DNA of 28,919 bases from Pelagibius sp041565695 (GCA_041565695.1 JBFGUI010000010.1:1-28919), one strand, 5' to 3'. Positions 1 through 7,916 are shown, numbered from the stretch's first letter. The notes: generated by a model not told the origin, from the letters alone. Program-made: numbers and translations.

Positions 1-1563
1 ACGGCCACGCTGCAGCAGGAAGTCGCTGTCGCGCGGGTCGAGGGCAACCGCCTGCGCGTAGCTGTCCGCGGCCTGCTCATAGTCCTGCAGCAGGAAGTAG
101 GCATTGCCGAGGCGGTAGTGCGCCACGTCGTAGTCGGGCTCTTCCGCCAGGGCCCGGCGCAGCACCGGCACCGCCTCTGCGTAGCGCTGCAGGTCGATCA
201 GCACCCGGCCTTTCTGGCTCATCGCCCAGATCATGTCGGGCGCCACCTCGAGGGCGCGCTCGTAGTCGGTGAGCGCGGCGGCGAAATCGCGGCGATCATG
301 GTGGATCAGGCCGCGGGCGACATAGGCCTCGGCATCGCGCGGATCGAGCCGCAGCGTCCTCTCGAAATCGGCGAGCGCAGCCGCCGAAGATCCGGCGAAG
401 TAGTGGGCCCGCCCGCGCATGTAGTACGCCGAGGTATCGCCCGGCATCTGCTCCAGCGCCGAGTCGAAGTCGGCGATGGCCTCGGCGTAGCGCTGCAGCT
501 TCAGCTGCGAGAGGCCGCGGTTATAGAGCGCGATGCCGTAGTCCGGCTCGATCTCGATGGCGCGGGTGAACAAGGGAATAGCCTCGGCATAGCGATGCTG
601 CTCGAACAGGCTGTTGCCCAGATTGTTGTACGCCCAGGTGTTTTCCGGATCGAACTGCAGCGCCGTGTTGAAATCTCTGTCGGCTTCCGCGAAGCGCCCC
701 TCGTCCAGGTAGAGGATGCCGCGCTGCACGTGGAGGTCGGCATTCTCTGGGTCGAGCTGCAGCGCCGTCTCGATGTCGGCGAGGGCCGCTTCCGGCTGCT
801 GGAGTTCCCGGTAGGCGTCGGAGCGCCGGGCATAGCCAGTCGGGTCCTCCGGATCGACGACGATCATCTCCTCGAAGTCGAGGATGGCACGCTCGAAGCT
901 GCCCTGGTCCATGAAGGCTTCGCCGCGCCCGACGAAGGCCCAGCCGTCGAAGGGATTGAGCTCGATGGCCTTCGTGAAGTCGGCGATGGCCTCATCGAAG
1001 CGCCCCATCGCCGCGAGGTTGCGCGCCCGGTAGTAGAAGGCGTCGGCGAATTCCGCGTCCAGCGCGACGGCCTGGGCCAGATCGACTATCGCCCTGTGGT
1101 GTTCTTCGAGCTCGCTGTGGACGAGGCCGCGGAAATAGAGCGCCTCCGGATGCTCCGGGTCCAGTGCGATGGCGAGATTGAAGTCGGCAAGGGCCGCGGC
1201 GTTATCGTCGTTGTAGAAATGGGCGCTGCCGCGTGCGATCAGCAGCGCGACGTCCGGCCCGCCGACCTCCAGCGCTTCTGTGAAATCGGCGATGGCCGGG
1301 GCATAGTCATCCAGCGCGGCAAGCGCCTCGCCGCGCTTGGCGAGCGCGATGACGCGCTGCCGCGGAGAAAGGTCCGGCAGGTCGAGGCAGGTGCTGAGAC
1401 TGGAGACGGCGACGTTGTAGAGGTCGATGGTGAGGGCGCCTGCGCCTTCGCTGCAGGCCTCGGGCATGGTGCGGGAAGCGGCTTCTGCGCTCGCCGGCTG
1501 CAGGGCAGCGGTCGGCAGCGCTGCTGCCAGCATCGCCGCGGCGAAGTGGCGAAGTGGAGACAT
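1..1563 (-). CDS. Secreted tetratricopeptide (TPR) repeat protein, partial
   Basis: The frame is open from an ATG at 1563 to the left edge, giving 521 residues without the C-terminus. The N-terminus looks like a Sec signal peptide: Arg near the start, an Ala/Leu-rich stretch, and a probable cut after the Ala-Ser-Ala near residue 26. After about 45 further residues the protein is a run of TPR units in strict 34-residue register: thirteen complete and a fourteenth entering the edge. Many units carry the phrases 'YAEAIADF' and 'ALELDP' or close variants. TPR arrays are protein-binding scaffolds with no catalytic role, so this is probably a periplasmic adaptor; the partner is unknown. A GGGAAG-type ribosome site lies about 10 nt before the ATG. 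The gene is codirectional with the helicase but 215 nt away, so it probably has its own promoter. Confidence 0.9.
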   Translation of the reverse strand, partial: MSPLRHFAAAMLAAALPTAALQPASAEAASRTMPEACSEGAGALTIDLYNVAVSSLSTCLDLPDLSPRQRVIALAKRGEALAALDDYAPAIADFTEALEVGGPDVALLIARGSAHFYNDDNAAALADFNLAIALDPEHPEALYFRGLVHSELEEHHRAIVDLAQAVALDAEFADAFYYRARNLAAMGRFDEAIADFTKAIELNPFDGWAFVGRGEAFMDQGSFERAILDFEEMIVVDPEDPTGYARRSDAYRELQQPEAALADIETALQLDPENADLHVQRGILYLDEGRFAEADRDFNTALQFDPENTWAYNNLGNSLFEQHRYAEAIPLFTRAIEIEPDYGIALYNRGLSQLKLQRYAEAIADFDSALEQMPGDTSAYYMRGRAHYFAGSSAAALADFERTLRLDPRDAEAYVARGLIHHDRRDFAAALTDYERALEVAPDMIWAMSQKGRVLIDLQRYAEAVPVLRRALAEEPDYDVAHYRLGNAYFLLQDYEQAADSYAQAVALDPRDSDFLLQRGR

Positions 1564-1738
1564 GGCCCTAGGCTTCCCTGTTCGTACCAACCCTTCAACG
1601 CCGGGCTTATTGACTCCCGGTCATTGCATCAATTCTATCTTGGATTGCGGCTTTCGCCAATGCCGCCGGTGCCGCGCGGCGCGGCGGGCCGAAGCCCGCA
1701 GCGGCGCTCGGTCTTTGTGGTTAAGGCCGGAGATGGAA

Positions 1739-1771
1739 GGGCCGGCGGCGCGATTTTGCGGGCGCCGGCCC
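1739..1771 (-). terminator. Possible terminator of the helicase gene
   Basis: Just past the helicase stop, the minus strand can form a 9-bp GC-only stem (1771-1763 with 1747-1739) around an A/T-containing loop. Only a weak TTCC follows instead of a U-run, so termination would be inefficient or Rho-assisted. It could equally be a 3' end stabiliser. Confidence 0.4.
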
Positions 1772-1778
1772 GACGGGA

Positions 1779-3188
1779 TCAGGCCGCGTCGGAGCGGCGC
1801 TGCTGGGACCGGCGGCGGCCGGTGAAGGGCCGCTGGCCGCCGTCGCCAGACTTCGGGTGAGTCTTCGCGACCGACTTGCCGTTGCCGGAGGTAAGCCCCT
1901 TGTAGCTGCGCTTCTTGCTGCCGGCCTTCTTCGACGCTGTGCCGGCGGCGGGCTTCTGTGCCGGATGTGGGCCGCGCTTGGGGCGCCGCGGCTTGCTGCG
2001 GGCCGGCCCGGCTCCAGCGCGGTCGTCGTTGGCCGGGGCTGCGCCGATCACCGTCATGGTCTGCTTCGTCAGGCGCTCGATGTCGCGCAGATAGGCGCGC
2101 TCGCTGCTGTCGCAGAAGGAGATCGCGGTGCCGTCATTGCCGGCGCGCGCGGTGCGGCCGATGCGGTGCACATAGCTTTCCGGCTCGTTGGGCAGTTCGT
2201 AGTTGATGACATGCGTCACGCCCGAGACATCGATGCCGCGTGCGGCGATGTCGGTGGCGACCAGCACCCGGGCCTGTCCGTTGCGGAAGGCCGAGAGGGC
2301 GCGCTGGCGTGCGTTCTGCGACTTGTTGCCGTGGATGGCGTCGGCGGCGATGCCGGCCTTCTCCAGCTGCTCGGCGACGCGGTTGGCGCGGTGCTTGGTG
2401 CGGGTGAAGACGATGACGCGGGACAGCGTCTCGTCCTGCAGCAGGTTTTCCAGCAGCGGGCGCTTGTCCGGCGTGGCGACATGATAGACCGTCTGCTCAA
2501 CGCGCTCGACGGTCACTCTCTGCGGCGTCACCTCGACCCGTTGCGGGTTATGCAGCATCTCGCCGGCGAGCTTGGCGACCTCCGCCGGCATGGTGGCGGA
2601 GAACAGCAGCGACTGGCGGCGCGCCGGCAGGGCGGCGACGATCTTCCGCACGTCCCGGATGAAGCCCATGTCCAGCATGCGGTCGGCCTCGTCGAGCACC
2701 ATGTGCGTCACCTTGTCGAGGCGGACATGCCGCTGGTTCATGAGGTCCATGAGGCGGCCCGGCGTGGCGATCAGGATGTCGACGCCGCGCGCCAGCGCGC
2801 GCACCTGCGGGCCCTGGGAGACACCGCCGAGGATCACGGCGTGGCGCAGGTGCTGGTTGCGGCCGTAGGCCTTCACCGACTCGCCGATCTGCACCGCCAG
2901 CTCGCGGGTCGGCGCCAGGATCAGGACGCGCGCCGACTTGGGCGCCAGGTGAACCTTCTCGGCGGAGAGTTGCTGCAGGATGGGCAGGGTGAAGGCGGCG
3001 GTCTTGCCGGTGCCGGTCTGGGCCAGGCCCAGCATGTCGCGGCCCTTCAGCAGGGCGGGAATGGCTTGCGCCTGGATCGGCGTCGGGGTTGTGTAGCCGG
3101 CGGCCGCGAGGGCGCGCAGCAGCGGCTCGGCGAGGCCGAGCTGGTCGAAAGCGGGGGTCTGGGTATCGGTATTGGTAGGGGTGGTCAA
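1779..3188 (-). CDS. rhlE: DEAD-box ATP-dependent RNA helicase, RhlE-like
   Basis: A 469-residue DEAD-box RNA helicase that remodels RNA duplexes with ATP in the cytoplasm (ribosome assembly, RNA decay, cold adaptation in this family). The core is complete: Q motif around residues 14-39, motif I AQTGTGKT (56-63), Ia PTRELAVQI, Ib TPGRL, II DEAD (166-169), III SAT (197-199), IV VIVFTRTK, V ATDIAARGID and VI HRIGRTARAG. A basic Lys/Arg/Ser/Gly-rich tail of roughly 75 residues probably adds RNA affinity. The start is a TTG at 3188: AAGGA lies 7 nt upstream, and the first internal Met comes only at residue 52, beyond the Q motif, so a rare start codon must be used. The subfamily (RhlE rather than another DEAD group) is judged from the Q-motif region and overall size and is less certain than the DEAD-box assignment. 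Confidence 0.95.
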   Translation of the reverse strand: MTTPTNTDTQTPAFDQLGLAEPLLRALAAAGYTTPTPIQAQAIPALLKGRDMLGLAQTGTGKTAAFTLPILQQLSAEKVHLAPKSARVLILAPTRELAVQIGESVKAYGRNQHLRHAVILGGVSQGPQVRALARGVDILIATPGRLMDLMNQRHVRLDKVTHMVLDEADRMLDMGFIRDVRKIVAALPARRQSLLFSATMPAEVAKLAGEMLHNPQRVEVTPQRVTVERVEQTVYHVATPDKRPLLENLLQDETLSRVIVFTRTKHRANRVAEQLEKAGIAADAIHGNKSQNARQRALSAFRNGQARVLVATDIAARGIDVSGVTHVINYELPNEPESYVHRIGRTARAGNDGTAISFCDSSERAYLRDIERLTKQTMTVIGAAPANDDRAGAGPARSKPRRPKRGPHPAQKPAAGTASKKAGSKKRSYKGLTSGNGKSVAKTHPKSGDGGQRPFTGRRRSQQRRSDAA

Positions 3189-3268
3189 AACAGAGTCCTT
3201 CTGCGCCGGGCGTGCCGTCGTTCAGACGAGCGAAAACGCCGGGGAGCGCGTTACCGTCATCCACGCGC
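3189..3268 (-). promoter_or_regulatory. Structured 5' leader of the helicase gene
   Basis: Upstream of the helicase TTG the transcribed strand can form two hairpins. One pairs GCGCGT and ACGCGC (3268-3263 with 3251-3246) over an 11-nt loop. The other has outer arms GGCGT/ACGCC (3240-3236 with 3213-3209) and an inner CGTC/GACG stem (3228-3225 with 3219-3216), ending just before the AAGGA ribosome site. Helicase mRNAs often carry long regulated leaders, so RNA-level control is plausible. The remaining 3269-3418 holds no gene that I can see, and no transcription start can be identified. Confidence 0.4.
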
Positions 3269-3418
3269 ACCTGGAGCAAACGGAATTTTCTTGGGAGATG
3301 GGTCCCGCGATGAGAGGCCCCAGTGCCTAGAGGCATTTGCCAGGAGGCGACCTTTCGCGCGATCACGGGAGATCGTTGAGGGCTAGATGCGCCTTTCCCG
3401 AACCGAAGTCAAGCAGAG

Positions 3419-3438
3419 TTATGTTGCATTGCACATAA
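3419..3438. promoter_or_regulatory. Palindromic operator candidate, TGCATTGCA core (PhaR-like)
   Basis: The site has outer arms TTATGT and ACATAA around an 8-nt centre and, slightly offset, the pseudo-palindrome TGCATTGCA (3426-3434). The core TGCATTGCACA resembles the TGC-N3-GCA sites bound by PhaR, the regulator of polyhydroxybutyrate granule genes in alphaproteobacteria. It lies about 75 nt before the small gene at 3515 and about 230 nt before the divergent helicase. Assignment to PhaR is inference; no phasin or PHB gene is nearby. Confidence 0.35.
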
Positions 3439-3514
3439 ATCGGGAGGGAAGGGCGGAAAGCCGCGGTTTCTTATGCTAGGATACGGCCGCCGCGCCCGCT
3501 TGGGAGAGCCCTTG

Positions 3515-3760
3515 ATGGCCGAAGAACACGAACCCCTGATTCTCGACCTCGTGGAATGGATCGCCGCCGGCCCTCGGCCCTATTCTCAGGTGATGGAGGC
3601 CTGGCGGACCTCCTGCCCGCGCCTGCCGGTCTGGGAGGACGCGGTGGACCGGGGGCTGGTGGAACTCAGGCGGGCAGGCAGCGAGTCCGTGGTTGATGTA
3701 ACGTCGGCCGGCCTCGATCACCTGAAGCGGCACGGCCGCGATAGGCGCAAGGCCGGCTAG
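3515..3760 (+). CDS. Small conserved protein of unknown function (winged-helix-like)
   Basis: An 81-residue acidic-to-basic protein. The ATG at 3515 follows GGGAGAG at 8-nt spacing; an in-frame ATG at 3473 lacks such a site and would add 14 Arg-rich residues. The phrases 'EWIAAGPRPYSQVMEAWRT' and 'LPVWEDAVDRGLV' resemble a small protein I recall as widespread in alphaproteobacteria and annotated only as hypothetical. The predicted pattern of helix, helix, helix and a two-strand hairpin ending 'VTSAGLDHLKRHGR' resembles a MarR-like winged helix, with 'TSAG' matching the wing-end 'LT..G' of such folds. A DNA-binding role is inference only. It is convergent with the DUF2189 gene, 10 nt between stops. 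Confidence 0.75.
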   Translation: MAEEHEPLILDLVEWIAAGPRPYSQVMEAWRTSCPRLPVWEDAVDRGLVELRRAGSESVVDVTSAGLDHLKRHGRDRRKAG

Positions 3761-3770
3761 CCTTTCCCTC

Positions 3771-4637
3771 TCAGTCCGTCACCACCCGGCGGTAGAGATG
3801 CCAGGTGGCGTGGCCGAGCACCGGCAGCACGATGATGAGGCCGAGGAAGGCCGGCAGCGAGCCGAGCAGCAGGCCACCGGCGACGATCAGGCCCCAGACC
3901 GCCATGGTGTCGGGGTTGGCGGCCACGGCGCGCAGCGAGGTGCCGACGGCGACGCCAAGTCCGACCGGCCGGTCGATCAGCAGCGGGAAGGACACCACGC
4001 TGATGGTCAGCACGATGACCGCGAAGACGAAGCCCACCGCCATGCCGACCACGGCCATGGTCCAGCCCGCCTGGGTCGTCAGCACGTCGGAAGCGAAGCC
4101 GGCGAGCGAGGCCGGGGGCTGCGGGCCGAGGGTCGCCAGATAGATGATGTGCGCCGCCGCCAGCCACAGCAGGAAGAGCGCCAGCAGGATGAGCCCGAGG
4201 ACGGCGACGGGCCCGAAGTAGGGCGCGCGGAGCATCCCGAAGGCGTCGGTCCAGCTGGCCTCAAGGCCGCGCTCGCGGCGCCGGCTCATCTCGTAGAGCC
4301 CGATGGCGGCGACCGGGCCGACCAGGGCGAAGCCGGCGGCGAGCGGAAACAGCAGCGCCAGCATGCCCTGGTTGAAGGCGGCGTGGATCAGGACGGCGCT
4401 GACCACCGGGTAGATGATGCAGAGGAACATCACGTCGGTGCGGTAGGCCTTGAAGTCCTCGATGCCCTTGTCGAGGGCCTCGCGCAGGTCGGCCAGGCCG
4501 ATGCGCCGCACCTTCAGATGGGTGCGTGCCTGGGCCAGGTCGCCGTGCAGCGTCGAGCCGCCGGCGGTCTCCATGGCCTCGCCGGCTTCGCGCAGCTTGT
4601 CCATGCTCCATTCGATGGGATTGCGGATGGTGTCCAT
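3771..4637 (-). CDS. DUF2189 family integral membrane protein
   Basis: A 288-residue inner-membrane protein of the DUF2189 family, sometimes mislabelled as cytochrome c oxidase subunit I because of its hydrophobicity. The first 65 residues are soluble and include the 'RRIGLADLREALDKGIEDF' segment typical of the family, followed by 'AYRTDVMFLCIIYP' entering the first of about five or six transmembrane helices (roughly 70-90, 93-115, 138-165, 195-222 and 240-277). No heme-ligand histidine pattern of an oxidase is present. The ATG at 4637 follows GAGG at about 9 nt. Function is unknown. The preceding 214 nt (4638-4851) show no convincing promoter or terminator to me. Confidence 0.85.
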   Translation of the reverse strand: MDTIRNPIEWSMDKLREAGEAMETAGGSTLHGDLAQARTHLKVRRIGLADLREALDKGIEDFKAYRTDVMFLCIIYPVVSAVLIHAAFNQGMLALLFPLAAGFALVGPVAAIGLYEMSRRRERGLEASWTDAFGMLRAPYFGPVAVLGLILLALFLLWLAAAHIIYLATLGPQPPASLAGFASDVLTTQAGWTMAVVGMAVGFVFAVIVLTISVVSFPLLIDRPVGLGVAVGTSLRAVAANPDTMAVWGLIVAGGLLLGSLPAFLGLIIVLPVLGHATWHLYRRVVTD

Positions 4638-4851
4638 AGCGCTGCCTCACGTGTCACCGTCTGGGGTGGCCGCGGCCCTTCCTGGCGGAGCGCCTGCACC
4701 GGTCGCCGGCCGCTAGGGAGCCGAGACCTTGAAACTTTCGATCAAAGGATAGGCCTTTCGCTTCTCACTGTCTCTTCACAATTGGTTGTTTTTCCAGGCC
4801 AGTCCTTCGCCGGTCCGCGGCTGCAGGCAGCAGACCCGCTAAAGCGCGCGG

Positions 4852-5700
4852 CTAGTCCGGCAGGGCGTTCAGCGTGTACATGGCGCGCAGCAGGTCGCTC
4901 ATCTGCGCCTTGCCGAAGTTGACCTCGTAGATCCGGCGGATCGCCTGGGAGCGATAGAGCCGCACCAGGGCGGCGTCGACCAGCAGACGGAATTCGCTGT
5001 CGCCGCGCGGCAGCGCCAGGGCGTAGGGCTCGTAGGAGAAGAAGCGCTGCGAGAGCACCAGGTTCTCCGGGTTCTCGGCGCCGAAGGCGAGCAGCGCAAG
5101 GATCGCCCGGTCGGCGAAGTAGGCCGAGATCTCGCCGGCCTCCAGGGCGCGGCGTCCCTCCTCGTGATTCTTCACCGCGACGATCTGGGCGGCGATGCCG
5201 GCTTCCTGCAGCGCGCCCTCGAGACCGTCTTCCGTCGTGGTGCCGGCACGCACCCCAACCTTGTGGCCCGCGAGGTCGACGAAGTTCGAGGGGCCTTCCT
5301 TGCGGAACAGCACGCTGGAGCCGGTGACGAAGGTGGTCAGGCTGAAGTCGACGATCTCACGCCGTGACAGTGTCACCGTGGTGGCGCCACAGAGCAGGTC
5401 GATGCCGCCGGCCTGCAGCACCTCGAAGCGGTCCTCCGCCGTCACCGGCACCAGCTCGACGGCGATGTCCTCGCGTTTCAGGTAGCTGCGTACCGCACCG
5501 GCCACCGACTCGCAGAGGGCGATGGTGTAGCCGACGACCCGGCCGTCGGTCGCGACGGAGGAGAAGGGGGCGGCGTCGCTGCGGTAGCCGAGCTTGATGA
5601 CACCGCTGTCGCGGATCCGCTCCAGTGTCACCGCCTCGGCGGCGGTCGCGGCGAAGATCAAAAGGCCGCAGAGGACCGCGGCAGGCAGACGGAATCCCAT
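4852..5700 (-). CDS. Periplasmic amino-acid-type substrate-binding protein (SBP family 3)
   Basis: A 282-residue family 3 extracellular solute-binding protein, the receptor of polar amino-acid ABC importers, most like the glutamate/aspartate GltI group. The ATG at 5700 has GGGAGAG at 6-nt spacing and starts a Sec signal peptide with probable cleavage after Ala-Glu-Ala near residue 22. Family phrases visible: 'LERIRDSGVIKLGYRSDAAP' at the mature N-terminus, 'VVGYTIALC', 'FEVLQAGGIDLLCGATT', 'VDFS' and 'VGVRAGTTTE'. The Arg in 'VGVRAGTT' is the usual ligand carboxylate contact in this family. No permease or ATPase gene lies nearby, so it either works with a transporter elsewhere or has a sensory role. 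Confidence 0.9.
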   Translation of the reverse strand: MGFRLPAAVLCGLLIFAATAAEAVTLERIRDSGVIKLGYRSDAAPFSSVATDGRVVGYTIALCESVAGAVRSYLKREDIAVELVPVTAEDRFEVLQAGGIDLLCGATTVTLSRREIVDFSLTTFVTGSSVLFRKEGPSNFVDLAGHKVGVRAGTTTEDGLEGALQEAGIAAQIVAVKNHEEGRRALEAGEISAYFADRAILALLAFGAENPENLVLSQRFFSYEPYALALPRGDSEFRLLVDAALVRLYRSQAIRRIYEVNFGKAQMSDLLRAMYTLNALPD

Positions 5701-5855
5701 TCGTGCTCTCCCTCGAACTGCTTGACACCGTCGGTCGCGCCGACCGGCAGGATCGGACCACAGACGGCAGCGGGTGACAACCGCGGCGCCGTGGCGCCTT
5801 CGGGCGTGTGAAGCACCTGCGTGATGCCGAGGCGGCAGGACCAAGGGGGCGACAG

Positions 5856-6101
5856 TCAGTGCTGGCGGGCTCGGACGATGATGCTTTCGATGGTTTCCTC
5901 GCCCAGCGCGCGGCAGGCCTCCAGGCGGTGCAGGCCTTCCTGCAGCACGTAGCGGCCGTTACCCTTGCGCACGGAGATCGGCATCTTCAAGCCTTCTTCC
6001 ATGATGCTCTGGGCCAGAGCATCGACCTGTTCCGGCTTCAGGGTACTGCGGCGCTTGGCCGGCACGTAGATTTCGGCAATCGGGATCCGTACGCTTTCCA
6101 T
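5856..6101 (-). CDS. Single-domain ParB/Srx-like protein
   Basis: An 81-residue protein that is little more than a ParB N-terminal-type domain: 'VRIPIAEIYVPAKRRSTL', 'VDALAQSIMEEGLKMPISV' and the signature 'LQEGLHRLEACRALGEETI', which corresponds to the ParB nucleotide-binding box (G-x-HR-x-A). There is no helix-turn-helix or dimerisation domain, so it cannot be a chromosome-segregation ParB. Isolated domains of this fold include CTPases, nucleases and kinases. The ATG at 6101 has a poor ribosome site; a TTG five codons upstream (6116) has GGGAGAA at good spacing and may be the true start. It lies between glpK and the binding protein on the same strand with no obvious link to either. Confidence 0.8.
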   Translation of the reverse strand: MESVRIPIAEIYVPAKRRSTLKPEQVDALAQSIMEEGLKMPISVRKGNGRYVLQEGLHRLEACRALGEETIESIIVRARQH

Positions 6102-6210
6102 CGTCCGCTCGACCAACTGCTTCTCCCGAACATCCCAGGGCCCCCCGCGGGCCCGCATCGTCAATCGTAGGCCGAGCGGGTTAACAGAATCCAGTCCTGG
6201 AAAGCGCCCC

Positions 6211-7704
6211 TCAGCCGCCGCTGCGCACCCGGGCCACGGCGTCCTGCCAGCCGGCATAGCGGGCGTCGCGCTCCGGCGCCGGCATCTGCGGCTCGAAGCG
6301 CGCCTCGCTCTGCCACTGGGCGGCAACGGCCGCCAAGTCGCTGAAGAGGCCCTGATTGAGCCCCGCCAGGTAGGCAGCGCCCAGCGCCGTGGTCTCGGCC
6401 ACCACCGGCCGCTCCACCGCCACGCCCAGGATGTCGGCCAGCATCTGCAGCAGCCAGTCGTTGGCCACCATGCCGCCGTCGACCCGCAGGGCCTCCAGGC
6501 CGCTGGCGCCGTCGGCGCGCATCGCCTCCAGCAGGTCGCGGGTCTGGTAGCACACGGCTTCCAGCGCCGCGCGGGCGATCTCCGCCGGGCCGCTGGCGCG
6601 GGTCAGGCCGAGCAGCGCGCCGCGCGCCTCCGCGTCCCAGTAGGGCGCGCCGAGGCCGGTGAAGGCCGGGACGAGATACACCTGCTGCTTGCCGTCGGCC
6701 TGCTTGGCCAGGGCCTCGGTCTCCGCCGCCGACTTGATGATGCCGAGGCCGTCGCGCAGCCACTGCACCGCCGCGCCGGCGACAAAAATGCTGCCTTCCA
6801 GGGCATAGGTGGTCTTGCCGCCGAGGCGGTAGGCGATGGTCGAGAGCAGGCGGTTTTCCGAATGCACCAGCTTGTCGCCGGTGTTGAACAGCGCAAAGCA
6901 GCCGGTGCCGTAGGTCGACTTCATCATGCCGGCTTCGAAGCAGGCCTGGCCGACGGTGGCGGCCTGCTGGTCGCCGGCAATGCCGCCGATGGGAACGGCG
7001 CGGCCGAGGATGCCGGGTTCCGTCTCGCCGAAGTCGGCGTCGCTGTCGCGCACCTCCGGCAGCAGGCTTTCGGGGATGTTGAGCAGCTTCAGAAGCTCCG
7101 GGTCCCAGACCTGACGCTCGATGTCGTAGATCAGCGTGCGCGCGGCGTTGGTGGCGTCGGTCGCGTGCACCCTGCCGCCGGTCAGGCGCCACAGCAGGAA
7201 GCAGTCGATGGTGCCGAAGGCGAGTTCGCCGCGTTCGGCCCGTTCGCGCGCCCCCGCCACATTGTCCAGCAGCCAGGCGATCTTGGTGCCGGAGAAGTAG
7301 GGGTCGAGCAGCAGGCCGGTGCGCCGGCGCACCATCTCCTCGGCGCCTTCGGCGCGCAGCTTCTGGCACAGCCCGGCGGTGCGCCGGTCCTGCCAGACGA
7401 TCGCCTTGTGGATCGCCTCGCCGGTGGCGCGGTCCCAGATCACCGTGGTCTCGCGCTGGTTGGTGATGCCGATAGCTGCGACGCTGTCGGCACTGACTCC
7501 GGCATCGGCGAGGGCGCCCTGCATCACCTTTACGGTGTCGCGCCAGATATCCTCGACGTCGTGCTCGACCCAGCCCGACTGCGGAAAGTGCTGGGGGAAC
7601 TCCTGCTGCGCCTGGCCGAGGCGGTGGCCGGTGCCGGAAAACAGGATGGCGCGGCTCGAGGTGGTGCCCTGGTCGATGGCGAGAAGTGTGCGTTCGGCGC
7701 CCAT
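6211..7704 (-). CDS. glpK: Glycerol kinase
   Basis: A 497-residue FGGY-family kinase that phosphorylates glycerol to sn-glycerol 3-phosphate with ATP; length is as expected for GlpK. Visible marks: phosphate-binding 'AIDQGTTSSRAILF' (9-22), 'ITNQRETTVIWDRATG' (80-95), 'WQDRRT' (104-109), 'STYGTGCFALFNTG' in the second half, and the FGGY C-terminal region 'RVDGGMVANDWLLQ'. The ATG at 7704 follows an AGGGGGG ribosome site; longer in-frame extensions are Arg/Pro-rich shadow sequence. No glycerol facilitator, glpD or glp regulator is adjacent. The 388-nt region upstream carries an FNR/CRP-type box and a candidate small RNA on the opposite strand. Confidence 0.96.
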   Translation of the reverse strand: MGAERTLLAIDQGTTSSRAILFSGTGHRLGQAQQEFPQHFPQSGWVEHDVEDIWRDTVKVMQGALADAGVSADSVAAIGITNQRETTVIWDRATGEAIHKAIVWQDRRTAGLCQKLRAEGAEEMVRRRTGLLLDPYFSGTKIAWLLDNVAGARERAERGELAFGTIDCFLLWRLTGGRVHATDATNAARTLIYDIERQVWDPELLKLLNIPESLLPEVRDSDADFGETEPGILGRAVPIGGIAGDQQAATVGQACFEAGMMKSTYGTGCFALFNTGDKLVHSENRLLSTIAYRLGGKTTYALEGSIFVAGAAVQWLRDGLGIIKSAAETEALAKQADGKQQVYLVPAFTGLGAPYWDAEARGALLGLTRASGPAEIARAALEAVCYQTRDLLEAMRADGASGLEALRVDGGMVANDWLLQMLADILGVAVERPVVAETTALGAAYLAGLNQGLFSDLAAVAAQWQSEARFEPQMPAPERDARYAGWQDAVARVRSGG

Positions 7705-7789
7705 GCCGCCCCCCTGGTCGTTTTCTCGTTGTCCGGCGCGACCCGGCGGCCGCAGGTGCCGCGGAAAACATCGGGTCGGCCGAGGGCGC

Positions 7790-7818
7790 AGCATGTCGGG
7801 GCTGCGGCCCGAGATCAA
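7790..7818 (-). promoter_or_regulatory. Possible glpK promoter
   Basis: On the minus strand, TTGATC (7818-7813) and CATGCT (7795-7790) are separated by 17 nt, a sigma-70-like arrangement with a weak -10. The implied start near 7783 would put the centre of the CRP/FNR-type box about 92 nt upstream, a class I-compatible distance. The rest of 7705-7868 shows nothing else that I can assign. Confidence 0.3.
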
Positions 7819-7868
7819 CCCGAAGATGGCGGCGCGAAGCAGCGGTGCCGGGAGAAAGTTCGTCCCGT

Positions 7869-7882
7869 TTGACTTGAGTCAA
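7869..7882. promoter_or_regulatory. FNR/CRP-family binding site, TTGAC-N4-GTCAA
   Basis: The 14-bp dyad TTGACTTGAGTCAA has perfect 5-bp arms and a 4-bp spacer. It fits the CRP/FNR superfamily pattern used by FNR, FixK and Dnr/NNR-type regulators (TTGAT-N4-ATCAA and close variants with TTGAC half-sites). Its centre at 7875.5 is 41.5 nt from a predicted start at 7917 on the plus strand, the classic class II activator position. Which family member binds, and whether the signal is oxygen or NO, cannot be told. Confidence 0.65.
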
Positions 7883-7904
7883 GGCAAAGGCGGCGAGCCT
7901 CGGT

Positions 7905-7910
7905 TAGGAT
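7905..7910 (+). promoter_or_regulatory. -10 element of the candidate sRNA promoter
   Basis: TAGGAT keeps the first, second, fifth and sixth bases of TATAAT and lies in an unusually A/T-rich patch (TTAGGATATTTTC) of a GC-rich region. Transcription would begin near 7917, immediately before the first helix. No good -35 is visible, as expected for an activator-dependent promoter. Confidence 0.55.
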
Positions 7911-7916
7911 ATTTTC

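Noticed and set aside
118..1860. Long plus-strand open frame of 580 codons
   Set aside because: It is antisense to the TPR gene, whose signal peptide and 34-residue periodicity are clear; the plus-strand product is low-complexity and merely mirrors GC-rich codons.
1857..3386. Plus-strand open frame of 509 codons opposite the helicase
   Set aside because: All DEAD-box motifs read on the minus strand; the plus frame is a shadow of them.
4638..4851. sRNA or promoter in the gap between the DUF2189 and binding-protein genes
   Set aside because: No helix set, terminator or well-spaced promoter pair was found.
4852..5700. Part of a complete ABC importer operon
   Set aside because: No permease or ATPase gene is adjacent on either side.
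7861..7890. TTGACTTGAGTCAA as a sigma-70 -35 element only
   Set aside because: The dyad is perfectly symmetric around 4 nt and no -10 lies at 17 nt in either direction; the class II spacing fits better.
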